A DNA stretch of 64,000 nucleotides from Porphyromonas circumdentaria (GTDB lineage Bacteria; Bacteroidota; Bacteroidia; Bacteroidales; Porphyromonadaceae): positions 17,967-81,966 of the forward strand of contig NZ_FUXE01000010.1 of NCBI RefSeq assembly GCF_900167105.1, read 5' to 3'. Both the position numbers and the translations under genes were made by a program. Under the pieces are notes generated by a model. The model was given only the letters and a program-made list of their open reading frames with translations, ran no database searches and was not told the origin of the DNA. Of this stretch, positions 49,539 through 58,742 are shown piece after piece; within the stretch, counting starts at the first letter, position 1, and each line of letters opens with the position of its first letter.

Positions 49539-51230
49539 ATGAAACGCTACTCTACACTTACCTTGATAACTCTCTCGGCAACCACACTTCTGGTAGGAGC
49601 TGTCATTAGCTGGCTTATAGCGACCCAAACAAGCAGAAACTCAAAGACAGATTTAGAACAGGTTTTAGCCCTAATAGCCGAGCATTATGTAGACTCGGTG
49701 GACGTAGACGAGTTGCAACAGAGCATACTTCCTCTCATCGTGTCCAATTTAGATCCCCACTCGGCTTACATCCCCAGAAAAGAGAGCGATTGGGAGAACC
49801 AGCGACTAAATGGTTCTTTCTGTGGCATAGGCATTACATTCAATACCATTATTGATACCCCTGTTATCATCGATATTCTTCCAGGAGGCCCTTCGGAACA
49901 TGCAGGTCTTAAGCCTGGCGACCGTATATTAAAAGCCAATAGAAAGCCGCTCACAGGAAAGGGCATATCGGCAGATTCTGTTCGGCAGATTCTCTTAGGA
50001 GAACGTGCCTCGGTGGTCAAGTTAGAACTTCTTCGGGACAATAAATCTTTTTCGACCCAAATAGTGCGTGGAGATGTTCCAGTGCCAAGCGTAGATGTTG
50101 CTTTCATGCCGTACAAGGAGACGGGGCTTATACGCATTGTTCAGTGGGGACGAACCACACCTTACGAATTCAGAGCTGCTTACGCTCGTTTGAAAGAGAA
50201 AGGAATGCGATCTCTAATCATAGATTTAAGAGACAATTCAGGAGGTTACTTAGAGCCTGCCATACAACTTGCAAACGAGTTTCTCAAAAAAGGGCAGCTC
50301 ATCGTATATACGCAGGGTAAAGCCTATCCAAGAGAAGATTACCACGCTACGGGGAATGGGCTGATGCAGGATATCCCATTGGTAGTATTGGTAAATGAAT
50401 TTTCGGCCAGCTCGAGCGAGGTATTTGCTGGAGCTATGCAAGATCATGATAGGGCCACGATTATAGGAAGAAGAACCTTTGGAAAGGGGCTTATACAGCG
50501 CCCGTTCTACCTTAGAGATAGTGCACAGCTACGACTTACCATAGCCCGTTATTACTCTCCGTCGGGACGTTGTATACAAAAACAGTATACCATGGGAGAT
50601 ATGCAGTCCTATCAAAGGGATCTAATCAACCGCTACGAATCTGGAGAAATGTTTGCCACAGACTCCCTACTCTTAAAAGGGGCACAACAATTTAAGACAG
50701 ATGCTGGTCATATTGTTTACGGAGGGTTTGGTATCATGCCAACTATCTTTATCCCAGTAGACAGCACAGGTGTCAACTCTTACTATCTACGTCTCATCGA
50801 GTCGGGAACCATGGATGAGTATGCTTTCCTCTATGTAGATCAGAACAGAAAGAACCTATCTGCCTATGATGATATTACCAAGTTAGGGGCATTCCTTTCC
50901 TATCAGGGAGGATTAATCTATGACTATGCCCGATTTGCAGCCTCTAAAGGCATACAAATGCGCTCGAGGATGCTCTATGAAGCACGCAACTTGTTAAGAA
51001 GAGCCCTATATGGAAAAATAGCAAACTACGCCTTGGGAATAGAAGCAGCCTATCAGTTCTTTAACGAAACAGACCAAGCTCTTTTAGAGGGGGTTAGAAG
51101 TTTTCACAAAGAAGAAACCCCTTCTCTAAAGGCTCTATCCTACTACACCTCCGACAAGAGCAACACCTCTCAAGAGACCAACGAAGAAAGCGAAGACCCT
51201 TCTCAAGAGGAATACGAAGAAGAGTTATGA
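49539..51230 (+). CDS. S41 family C-terminal processing peptidase
   Basis: Periplasmic serine protease of the CtpA/Prc type. It has an N-terminal membrane anchor (about 6-29), a PDZ domain (about 90-165, GGPSEHAGLKPGDRILKANRKPL), and the catalytic Ser291 in NEFSASSSEVFAGAM with Lys316 in GRRTFGKGLIQ, 25 residues later as expected for the Ser-Lys dyad. A C-terminal extension of about 200 residues ends in an acidic Ser/Glu-rich tail. I use the ATG at 49539; a TTG at 49530 is the alternative. Its stop overlaps the next start (ATGA). Confidence 0.92.
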   Translation: MKRYSTLTLITLSATTLLVGAVISWLIATQTSRNSKTDLEQVLALIAEHYVDSVDVDELQQSILPLIVSNLDPHSAYIPRKESDWENQRLNGSFCGIGITFNTIIDTPVIIDILPGGPSEHAGLKPGDRILKANRKPLTGKGISADSVRQILLGERASVVKLELLRDNKSFSTQIVRGDVPVPSVDVAFMPYKETGLIRIVQWGRTTPYEFRAAYARLKEKGMRSLIIDLRDNSGGYLEPAIQLANEFLKKGQLIVYTQGKAYPREDYHATGNGLMQDIPLVVLVNEFSASSSEVFAGAMQDHDRATIIGRRTFGKGLIQRPFYLRDSAQLRLTIARYYSPSGRCIQKQYTMGDMQSYQRDLINRYESGEMFATDSLLLKGAQQFKTDAGHIVYGGFGIMPTIFIPVDSTGVNSYYLRLIESGTMDEYAFLYVDQNRKNLSAYDDITKLGAFLSYQGGLIYDYARFAASKGIQMRSRMLYEARNLLRRALYGKIANYALGIEAAYQFFNETDQALLEGVRSFHKEETPSLKALSYYTSDKSNTSQETNEESEDPSQEEYEEEL

Positions 51231-51772
51231 AAGCAAATAAAAAAGAACTTCGCAGTGCCCTCCGCGTACTCAATAATCAGTGCTTAACCCCTTCTTACTA
51301 TTCGGAGGCTTCCAGAGCTATATGCAAGACAATAAAAGAGCATCCCGCGTGGCAAAAAGCTAATAGAATAGCCCTTTATCACGCACTACCTGATGAACCC
51401 GACTTGGGAACATTGTTATCGGAGTTTGCAACAACGAAACAACTCTACCTACCCAGAGTAGAAGATATGGAGCAAATCTCGTTCTATCACTTTAGTGAAG
51501 AGCAAAGTTTGAATATAGGTTCTTACGGAATTGCAGAACCCTCTTCCCTTGAAGCTCTAAAGATTGACCCCTCTCTCCTGGACTTGATAATCGTACCTGG
51601 GGTAGCCTTTACAAAAGAGGGGATACGTATGGGCAGAGGTAAGGGCTACTACGACCGATTTTTACCCCAAACCCAAGCAACACTTATCGGGGTAACTTTT
51701 CGCTATCGACTTTTACCCGATCTGCCCCATGAGCCATGGGATTTTCAGGTACACCATGTTATAACAGATTAA
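51227..51772 (+). CDS. 5-formyltetrahydrofolate cyclo-ligase
   Basis: Converts 5-formyl-THF to 5,10-methenyl-THF using ATP. The 181 residues carry an N-terminal Lys/Arg helix, DLIIVPGVAFTKEGIRMGRGKGYYDRFL, which is the family signature (GxGxGxYDR), and a C-terminal DxxVxxxIT-like end (FQVHHVITD). It overlaps the S41 gene by 4 bp and lies 29 bp upstream of hutU, so folate repair is placed next to histidine degradation. Confidence 0.93.
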   Translation: MKANKKELRSALRVLNNQCLTPSYYSEASRAICKTIKEHPAWQKANRIALYHALPDEPDLGTLLSEFATTKQLYLPRVEDMEQISFYHFSEEQSLNIGSYGIAEPSSLEALKIDPSLLDLIIVPGVAFTKEGIRMGRGKGYYDRFLPQTQATLIGVTFRYRLLPDLPHEPWDFQVHHVITD

Positions 51773-51801
51773 GTACAAATCATTATATCTAAGTAAGGAT
51801 T

Positions 51802-53808
51802 ATGAACAAACAGAATATATCTTTTACGTTAGATGCCACTCTGCCAGAATACCCCTCCTTTATTGAGGGGATACGTCGTGCTCCAGACCGTGGCTATCGC
51901 TTGACACCATCACAAACCCGTACAGCTCTTCGCAATGCCTTACGCTATGTACCCAAAGAGTTGCACGCAAAATTGGCACCCGAATTCCTCGAGGAACTCT
52001 ATACTCGTGGTAAAATATATGCTTACCGCTACAGACCACAGGGAGATCTAAAGGCAAAGTCTATCGACGAATACAAAGGACGTTGCTTAGAGGGGAAAGC
52101 TTTTCAAGTAATGATTCAAAACAATCTTTGCTTTGATGTAGCCCTTTATCCCTACGAATTAGTTACCTACGGAGAGACAGGCCAAGTTTGCCAAAACTGG
52201 TTACAGTACCGTCTCATCATGAAATACCTCGAAGAGATGACCCAAGACCAAACTTTGGTTATAGAGAGCGGACACCCCTTGGGTCTGTTTGCCTCTCGTC
52301 CCGAAGCTCCCCGTGTTATCATAACCAACTCTATGATGATTGGTATTTATGACAACATCAAAGATTGGGAGATTGCCGCCCAAATGGGGGTTGCCAACTA
52401 CGGGCAAATGACTGCTGGAGGCTGGATGTATATCGGACCGCAAGGTATTGTACACGGTACTTTCAACACCCTACTCAACGCAGGGCGTAAGCAGTTGAAT
52501 ATCCCAACAGGTCAAAACCTTTCTGGAAAGCTATTCATTTCTTCTGGATTGGGAGGCATGAGTGGAGCTCAACCCAAAGCAGCCGATATTGCAGGGGCCG
52601 TTAGCATCACTGCAGAGGTAGACCCATCTCGTATAAAAACTCGTTACGACCAGGGTTGGGTAAAGCATGTGTGCCGTTCTCTGGAAGAAACATTTACACT
52701 GGCGGCTAAGGCCATTAAGACGGGAGAGGCTTGCTCTATTGCCTATGAAGGTAACGTGGTAGACCTACTAACCTACTGTATAGAACACAATATCCATATC
52801 GACCTGCTTTCAGACCAAACCAGTTGTCATGCAGTTTACGAGGGAGGCTATTGCCCCGTAACACTATCTTTCGAGGAGCGCACAAGACTCTTAAAAGAAG
52901 ATCGCGATAAGTTTGAAGAAGAGGTAAACAAAGGGCTTAAAATCCACTTTGAAGCTATCCAAGCATTGGTGGCAAGAGGCACCTACTTCTTTGACTATGG
53001 GAACTCTTTCATGAAAGCCGTGTACGACTCTGGCGTAAAAGAGATTCTTCGCAATGGTGTCGATGACAAAGATGGATTTATCTGGCCAAGTTACGTAGAA
53101 GATATTATGGGTCCCGAGCTCTTCGACTACGGCTATGGTCCCTTCCGTTGGGTCTGTCTGTCCAACAAACCCGAGGACTTGGAAAAAACAGACAAGGCTG
53201 CTATGGAGTGTATCAATCCCGATCGCAGAGAACAGGATAGAGATAACTATATCTGGATTAGAGATGCCAAGAAAAACGAACTGGTAGTGGGCACACAAGC
53301 TCGTATCCTATATCAAGATGCGGCTGGTCGTTTGGCCATAGCACTTCGCTTTAACGAAATGGTTCGCAACGGAGAGGTAGGTCCTATTATGTTAGGGCGT
53401 GACCACCATGATGTTAGCGGTACCGACTCTCCATTCAGAGAAACAGCCAACATCCGTGACGGAAGTAACGTTATGGCAGATATGGCAGTACAATGTTTTG
53501 CAGGCAACGCCGCACGAGGTATGAGCCTTATCGCACTACACAACGGAGGCGGTGTAGGCATCGGTAAGTCTATCAATGGAGGCTTTGGAATGGTATTGGA
53601 CGGCAGCCAACGTGCCGATGATATTTTACGCTCGGCTATGACTTGGGACGTTATGGGCGGAGTAGCCCGTCGCGCTTGGGCTTGCAATGAACATGCTATG
53701 GAAACGAGTGCTGAGTTCAACCAAACTCATTCCGATGGCTATCATATTACAATGCCTTACTTGGCCGATGACGAGCTTATTAACTCTTTAATCCCATTGG
53801 AAAGCTAA
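51802..53808 (+). CDS. hutU: Urocanate hydratase
   Basis: Second step of histidine degradation, hydrating urocanate with tightly bound NAD+. The 668 residues belong to the longer Bacteroidota form (the Pseudomonas enzyme has 557). NAD-binding and active-site parts are visible in GGWMYIGPQGIVHGTFNTL, FISSGLGGMSGAQPKAA and the C-terminal LHNGGGVGIGKSINGGFGMVLDG. No hutH, hutI or ftcD lies nearby. A terminator follows at 53886. Confidence 0.95.
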   Translation: MNKQNISFTLDATLPEYPSFIEGIRRAPDRGYRLTPSQTRTALRNALRYVPKELHAKLAPEFLEELYTRGKIYAYRYRPQGDLKAKSIDEYKGRCLEGKAFQVMIQNNLCFDVALYPYELVTYGETGQVCQNWLQYRLIMKYLEEMTQDQTLVIESGHPLGLFASRPEAPRVIITNSMMIGIYDNIKDWEIAAQMGVANYGQMTAGGWMYIGPQGIVHGTFNTLLNAGRKQLNIPTGQNLSGKLFISSGLGGMSGAQPKAADIAGAVSITAEVDPSRIKTRYDQGWVKHVCRSLEETFTLAAKAIKTGEACSIAYEGNVVDLLTYCIEHNIHIDLLSDQTSCHAVYEGGYCPVTLSFEERTRLLKEDRDKFEEEVNKGLKIHFEAIQALVARGTYFFDYGNSFMKAVYDSGVKEILRNGVDDKDGFIWPSYVEDIMGPELFDYGYGPFRWVCLSNKPEDLEKTDKAAMECINPDRREQDRDNYIWIRDAKKNELVVGTQARILYQDAAGRLAIALRFNEMVRNGEVGPIMLGRDHHDVSGTDSPFRETANIRDGSNVMADMAVQCFAGNAARGMSLIALHNGGGVGIGKSINGGFGMVLDGSQRADDILRSAMTWDVMGGVARRAWACNEHAMETSAEFNQTHSDGYHITMPYLADDELINSLIPLES

Positions 53809-53885
53809 GTATCGCTTTGGTTAAGAACTGAACGGAATTGCTTTTTCATCGGGCAGAAGCACTACATCCGATAAATACTACTAAG

Positions 53886-53917
53886 GAGAAAGGAGCAAAA
53901 TAGCTCCTTTCTCTTTT
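53886..53917 (+). terminator. Rho-independent terminator after hutU
   Basis: Perfect 11-bp stem GAGAAAGGAGC (53886-53896) with GCTCCTTTCTC (53903-53913), 6-nt loop, followed by TTTT. It separates hutU from the EEP-domain gene. Confidence 0.88.
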
Positions 53918-53960
53918 GTATAAAAGGGATATTGAGACTAAAAGATTCGGTAAATAGAGG

Positions 53961-53968
53961 TATCTTTG
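53961..53968 (+). promoter_or_regulatory. Probable -7 element for the EEP-domain gene
   Basis: TATCTTTG lies just upstream of the ATG at 53983, giving a very short leader. A -33 TTG (53932-53934) is 26 nt upstream, a long spacing, so the call is tentative. Confidence 0.4.
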
Positions 53969-53982
53969 CGCCAGAAGAGTTT

Positions 53983-55098
53983 ATGCAATACAAAGAGAGC
54001 CATTTATTGAACAAAAGGTTAGCTACTCTCCTGCTTGTAATTGCTTTTATTTTTAATACACTTTCTCTTTTAACAATGAAAGCTCAAAAAAAGCATATAA
54101 GGGTGATGACCTTCAATGTTGAAAACCTTTTTGACACAACCCATGACGTTGGCAAAGAGGACTATGACTTTCTTCCCGAGGGAGCTCTGGAGTGGACCAA
54201 CCAACGTTTGAATAAAAAGCTACACAATCTGGCAGAAGTTATCAGTGATGTGGGCGAAAAAGAGTGGCCTATTTTTGTAGGACTAATAGAGGTTGAGAAT
54301 AAAAACGTTATGGATTCACTACTCCAGAAAACAGCCTTGGGACGCATGGGATACAAGTACGTAATCTCCGAAAGCGACGATGTCAGAGGCATCGATGTAG
54401 CCCTTCTCTATCTTCCAGATTTATTTAATTTGAAAAGGACAAATGAGTGGAATGTTTCTTTTCCCAACCACCCCCATAAAAAGTCGAGGAATATTCTCTA
54501 TCTATCGGGTACTCTCTTCAACAAACAGCATTTACATCTTATGATAGTACATCTCCCCTCTCGACGAGAGGGGAAGAAAAAGACAGATCCCTTCCGTAAA
54601 AATGTTATTTCTCTTCTACAGAGTAAATGCGATAGCATCATCAGCTCCGACCCCGAGGCTAATATCATAGTGATGGGCGACTTTAACTGCGAACCTCGAG
54701 ATCCCATTTCTCGAGGCTGGGCACACCCTCTGACTTCTAAAAAATTCAACTACCGAAACGATTTGATGTACGATGTTACCTCCAGTTTAGCCCCAGGAGG
54801 AATCCCAGGAAGTTACTCCTTTAGAGGAGTTTGGGAACAAATCGATCGCATTATCATAAGTGGCAATCTCCTAAATACTCGGACCCAACAGGGTAATCTC
54901 ATTTACAAGTGGAGAAGTGCCCGCTCCGTTATGATAAAACGGTGGATGAGAAGAGGTACAGATGGCCGATATTTTCCCCGTCGCACATACGGAGGGACTC
55001 AATATTTGGGAGGTGTGAGTGACCATTTACCCGTGGTTGCGGACTTCTTTATCCAACCCCACATGAAAGAAAAAAAAGAGTTAAACGATGGGCAGTAA
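53983..55098 (+). CDS. Secreted endonuclease/exonuclease/phosphatase (EEP) family protein
   Basis: DNase I/sphingomyelinase-fold metal-dependent enzyme. A signal peptide or anchor (about 15-35) is followed by the EEP core: VMTFNVENLFD, the metal-binding Glu in VGLIEVENKNV, MGDFNCEPRD, and the terminal SDHLPVVADFF. The substrate (nucleic acid or phospholipid) is not decided by sequence. I use the ATG at 53983, preceded by AGAAGAG; the frame is open to a TTG at 53932. Its 3' end overlaps the next gene by 11 bp. Confidence 0.88.
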   Translation: MQYKESHLLNKRLATLLLVIAFIFNTLSLLTMKAQKKHIRVMTFNVENLFDTTHDVGKEDYDFLPEGALEWTNQRLNKKLHNLAEVISDVGEKEWPIFVGLIEVENKNVMDSLLQKTALGRMGYKYVISESDDVRGIDVALLYLPDLFNLKRTNEWNVSFPNHPHKKSRNILYLSGTLFNKQHLHLMIVHLPSRREGKKKTDPFRKNVISLLQSKCDSIISSDPEANIIVMGDFNCEPRDPISRGWAHPLTSKKFNYRNDLMYDVTSSLAPGGIPGSYSFRGVWEQIDRIIISGNLLNTRTQQGNLIYKWRSARSVMIKRWMRRGTDGRYFPRRTYGGTQYLGGVSDHLPVVADFFIQPHMKEKKELNDGQ

Positions 55099-55894
55099 CG
55101 GGAACAGACAAGAAAACTTCTTAGCCCATCTTTTAGAGGGGATTCAAGATGCAGCCATCTTTCAGATAGATGGCTATGTTCCTCTGAGTATTCAGCAAGA
55201 ATACTTTAATACTTCCCGTTCTATGATAGCCTCTTCACCACCGAAAATGAGTGAAGAGGAGGTACTAAAGATAGAAGAATCTCTTTACAGCAAATCTATT
55301 CCTGAGGAGGTACACAAATTGCAGTTAATCAAATTAGCCATATCGTATCAAGTTACTGCCTATAGAGTTATCCAAGACTACCTACAAGTATCGCCTCCCT
55401 CTATGTACTATTGGGCTGTTTTGTCTGAATTTCAGGCACGTATCCACCTGCACAGCACTTTAGCAGAACAAGAAAAAGCATTCATATTCACCACGGGGTT
55501 GGGCGGTAGAAATGGACTTTTACGCATTATGGCAGTAGCTCACACTCCAAAGTGGGTACCTCTTGAGCAGTATCAAATCAATATGGTAAGAGAGGAATTC
55601 TCTGTCGCTGTAGAAAAATTACAGGGAGAAGTTGAAGAGATCCTTGTCAGGGAGAACTACTTTAGATTCTGTTTCCTATTACCTATAGGTATAGAACCTC
55701 GAAGATTCTACACGGATTTTGCCTCTTTTTGCAATGAATTTGGCAACTTTCTGGACATGAAGGAACTCCTGTTAACCAACGAACGCCCTATTGCAGAAAG
55801 TGACATCCAAGAACTCTATCGTAGGTATACAGTACGACAAAGTCAGACGGAAGGAAAAGAGGGATCTGACATATCTCCCGAGTTACTCTCTTAA
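55088..55894 (+). CDS. Conserved-looking protein of unknown function
   Basis: A 268-residue soluble, mostly helical protein with no signal peptide and no domain I recognise. Notable stretches are EVHKLQLIKLAISYQVTAYR, FIFTTGLGGRNGLLRIMAVAH and ENYFRFCFLLPIGIEPRRFY. It starts inside the EEP gene (11-bp overlap), so it is translated from the same message and may work with it or simply share the transcript. Its C-terminal tail is polar (TEGKEGSDISPELLS). Confidence 0.75.
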   Translation: MGSNGNRQENFLAHLLEGIQDAAIFQIDGYVPLSIQQEYFNTSRSMIASSPPKMSEEEVLKIEESLYSKSIPEEVHKLQLIKLAISYQVTAYRVIQDYLQVSPPSMYYWAVLSEFQARIHLHSTLAEQEKAFIFTTGLGGRNGLLRIMAVAHTPKWVPLEQYQINMVREEFSVAVEKLQGEVEEILVRENYFRFCFLLPIGIEPRRFYTDFASFCNEFGNFLDMKELLLTNERPIAESDIQELYRRYTVRQSQTEGKEGSDISPELLS

Positions 55895-56037
55895 AAAGGC
55901 ACTCTTACTCGCCGAAATTATCTTTCCCCAAAGGAGCATCGCACCCAAACACAAAAGTTCCGTTGCTGTTCGTTAGGAATCCTCCTATTGTCCCAACACA
56001 AAATATATAATAGGTCTAATAATCCTATAATAAAGTG

Positions 56038-56045
56038 TAACTTTG
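56038..56045 (+). promoter_or_regulatory. Possible -7 element for the phosphohexomutase gene
   Basis: TAACTTTG (TAnnTTTG) 82 bp upstream of the ATG at 56127, in a 232-bp gap. No TTG is seen at the expected -33 distance. Confidence 0.35.
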
Positions 56046-56126
56046 TAAGTAAAGCTACAAGGTGCGTTATAGTATGCAAAAAAGAGTACTGTATGGTATC
56101 CTTAACCCAAAAGATAGACCTATAAT

Positions 56127-57875
56127 ATGAACACAAACGAAGCATTAGTGCGTAAAGTTACCGAAGAGGCAAAGAAATGGTTGGCCCCTTCTTTCGATAC
56201 AGAGACTAAGGAAAAGGTACAATCCTTACTGGATAACCTTGATAAGAATGAACTAATCGATGCTTTTTACAAAAATCTTGAGTTTGGAACAGGAGGACTT
56301 AGAGGTGTTATGGGCGTCGGCACCAATCGGATGAATCAGTACACCGTAGCGATGGCTACTCAGGGGTTGGCAAATTATCTCAAGAAGACCTATCCACAAG
56401 AGGAAATATCTGTGGCAATTGGCTATGACTGCCGACACAACAGTCGTTACTTCGCTGAAATTACGGCTAATGTTTTTTCAGGAAACGATATCAAAGTATA
56501 CCTATTTGAGTCTCTACGCCCTACCCCAGAAGTATCGTTTGCCATACGCTATCTGAAGTGTAAAAGTGGAGTAATGATTACAGCTTCTCACAATCCTCCC
56601 ATATATAATGGGTACAAAGCCTATTGGGCAGATGGGGCTCAAATGGTTTCTCCCCACGATGTCAATACTATAGAAGAAGTTGCCAAAATCACCTCTATGG
56701 ACTCTGTTGTCGAAAAAGGGAATCCTGCGCTGATAACGGAAATAGGGAAAGAAATCGATGAAATCTTCATTGAAAAGGTAAAATCTCTTTCCCTTTCTCC
56801 CGAAGCAATTAAGAAGCATCACAATCTACCCATTGTTTACACTCCGATACATGGCACGGGAGTGAAGATTGTACCCGATGCTCTAAAGGCTTTTGGCTTC
56901 ACCAACATAATGAATGTACCTGAGCAAGATGTAGTAAGTGGAGACTTCCCCACAGTTGTTTCTCCCAATCCTGAAGAGCCTGCTGCCCTCTCTATGGCCT
57001 TGGAACGTGCAGAGAAAAGCAATGCCCAACTTGTCTTAGCATCAGACCCAGATGCCGATCGCATAGGAGTAGCCATACGGAACAAAGAGGGGAAAATAGA
57101 ACTTATCAACGGCAACCAAATCTGCACGCTGCTCACTTACTATTCCATTAAGCGACGCCAAGAATTGGGCATACTAACCCCCAAGGACTACGTTATAAAA
57201 ACAATTGTAACAACCGACCTTATTAGATTTATTGCAGATAAAGAGGGGGTGAAACTCTACGACTGTTACACGGGATTTAAGTGGATTGCAGACATTATCC
57301 GCCGTAATGAGGATACTATGCAATACATTGGAGGGGGAGAAGAGAGTTACGGTTATCTCTGGGAGGACTTCATACGAGATAAAAGTTCCGTGTCGGCATG
57401 CGCTCTCTTTGCAGAACTAACCGCTTGGGCTCTTGAAAAGGGTCTATCAATAGATGAACTTCTGAAGGAGATCTATGCGACCTACGGTTATTTCCTTGAT
57501 AAGGGTCATTACATCGTTCGCCCTGGAAGGACGGGAGCCGAAGAAATCGCTCAAATGATGAAAGATTACAGAGAAACTCCACCTAAAGAACTCGCAGGTT
57601 CTCCCGTGGCAATAATCATCGACTATTCCTCTCTCAAGGGGCTATCTGTAAAAACGGGAGAAACATTCGATATAGATATGCCTGCGAAAAGCAACGTACT
57701 ACAATACATTGCAGAAGATGGCTCTAAACTCTCTATTCGCCCCTCTGGAACTGAACCCAAAATCAAGTATTATATAGGGATAAGAGAACCATTAGAGAAC
57801 GTTACCGCACTTCCTCAAGCTCAAAAGAAAGCAACCGAACGTTTAGAAAGAGTATTTCATCAATTAGGCATATAA
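56127..57875 (+). CDS. Phosphoglucomutase/phosphomannomutase
   Basis: Alpha-D-phosphohexomutase moving phosphate between C1 and C6 of glucose or mannose. The 582 residues have the active-site phosphoserine Ser154 in GVMITASHNPPIYNGYK, the magnesium-binding loop DPDADRIGVA, the sugar-binding GGGEESYGYL and the C-terminal phosphate loop IRPSGTEPKIKYY. The length matches the PgcA-like branch. Its product would feed surface glycan and lipopolysaccharide precursors. Confidence 0.94.
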   Translation: MNTNEALVRKVTEEAKKWLAPSFDTETKEKVQSLLDNLDKNELIDAFYKNLEFGTGGLRGVMGVGTNRMNQYTVAMATQGLANYLKKTYPQEEISVAIGYDCRHNSRYFAEITANVFSGNDIKVYLFESLRPTPEVSFAIRYLKCKSGVMITASHNPPIYNGYKAYWADGAQMVSPHDVNTIEEVAKITSMDSVVEKGNPALITEIGKEIDEIFIEKVKSLSLSPEAIKKHHNLPIVYTPIHGTGVKIVPDALKAFGFTNIMNVPEQDVVSGDFPTVVSPNPEEPAALSMALERAEKSNAQLVLASDPDADRIGVAIRNKEGKIELINGNQICTLLTYYSIKRRQELGILTPKDYVIKTIVTTDLIRFIADKEGVKLYDCYTGFKWIADIIRRNEDTMQYIGGGEESYGYLWEDFIRDKSSVSACALFAELTAWALEKGLSIDELLKEIYATYGYFLDKGHYIVRPGRTGAEEIAQMMKDYRETPPKELAGSPVAIIIDYSSLKGLSVKTGETFDIDMPAKSNVLQYIAEDGSKLSIRPSGTEPKIKYYIGIREPLENVTALPQAQKKATERLERVFHQLGI

Positions 57876-57895
57876 TATCGTTGGTTTATAAAAGA

Positions 57896-57945
57896 CTTCC
57901 TCTTTACTAACTTTTTCCATGGAATAAGGCTTAGAAAAGAGGAAG
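57896..57945 (+). promoter_or_regulatory. Hairpin covering the ribosome binding site of the DUF5715 gene
   Basis: CTTCCTCTTT (57896-57905) is exactly complementary to AAAGAGGAAG (57936-57945), with a 30-nt loop that itself contains the palindrome TTCCATGGAA (57915-57924). The right arm includes the only purine-rich SD-like sequence ahead of the start at 57954/57963. No T tract follows, so it is not a normal terminator. Confidence 0.5.
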
Positions 57946-57962
57946 CCCAAACTTTGTTTTCA

Positions 57963-58718
57963 ATGCTCCGCAAGCAAACAACCTTAGGAGACCTTTACCG
58001 CCAAATCAAGTCCCTTTTATCTCCTTATTGGCGCATACTACTGGCTTCTTTCATCTTCATCTTTATTCTTTTTGTGCTATCTATTGTTCGACGGTGTAAG
58101 GAATCAAATCCTCCTAAAGAGAAAAGTGTAGAACGTCTTTCTGTAGACTATCAATGCGTCTTTAAGGGGTCATACTCCAAATGTTTTGCAGACGACAATC
58201 TTTTGCACTTAGAAGCAGCTCGAGGGTTACAAGCGATTCCTTTTAAGAAAAATCTTACAGAAAAGGAGCTTTCTTCCCTCGCATTGATTGAAAGCAATCC
58301 ATTTTATAAAGTAGATCGTCTTACTCACTCTATCCCCTACCTTGTTCCAGAGGCAAAAAAACTGTTAGACTATATTGGGGAAGACTTTAATATTGCCCTA
58401 CAGAAAAGAGGTATCCCCTCTTATCGAATTATAGTTACCAGTTTAACTCGTACAGAAGAACAGCAGCAAAAACTATCGAAAAGGAATGTAAATGCTACCA
58501 CAGAGTCTTCGCATAGTTATGGTACTACATTCGACATTTCTTGGTCTCGTTTTGATAAAGTGCACTCATCCGAGGCAGATATATCAGATGCCATTCTGAA
58601 AAAGGTTTTGGCCTCCATATTACAGCAATACCAGAAAGCCCACCGCTGTTATATAAAGCATGAAAAGAAACAGGCTTGCTTTCACATAACAACCATTAAA
58701 TCCTCAAGTTCTAAATAG
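57963..58718 (+). CDS. DUF5715 family membrane-anchored protein
   Basis: A 251-residue protein with one N-terminal membrane helix (about 21-42) and a periplasmic part. VPEAKKLLDYIGEDFNIALQ, IIVTSLTRTEEQQQKLSKRN and SSHSYGTTFDISWSRFD match the DUF5715 pattern, which resembles D,D-peptidase/M15-type folds (His and Asp in SHSYGTTFDIS), so a peptidoglycan-related role is plausible but unproven. I use the ATG at 57963; a TTG at 57954 has better spacing from the SD-like AGAGGAAG and may be the true start. Confidence 0.8.
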   Translation: MLRKQTTLGDLYRQIKSLLSPYWRILLASFIFIFILFVLSIVRRCKESNPPKEKSVERLSVDYQCVFKGSYSKCFADDNLLHLEAARGLQAIPFKKNLTEKELSSLALIESNPFYKVDRLTHSIPYLVPEAKKLLDYIGEDFNIALQKRGIPSYRIIVTSLTRTEEQQQKLSKRNVNATTESSHSYGTTFDISWSRFDKVHSSEADISDAILKKVLASILQQYQKAHRCYIKHEKKQACFHITTIKSSSSK

Positions 58719-58742
58719 TCATAAAGGCTCTCTTCTTATTTC

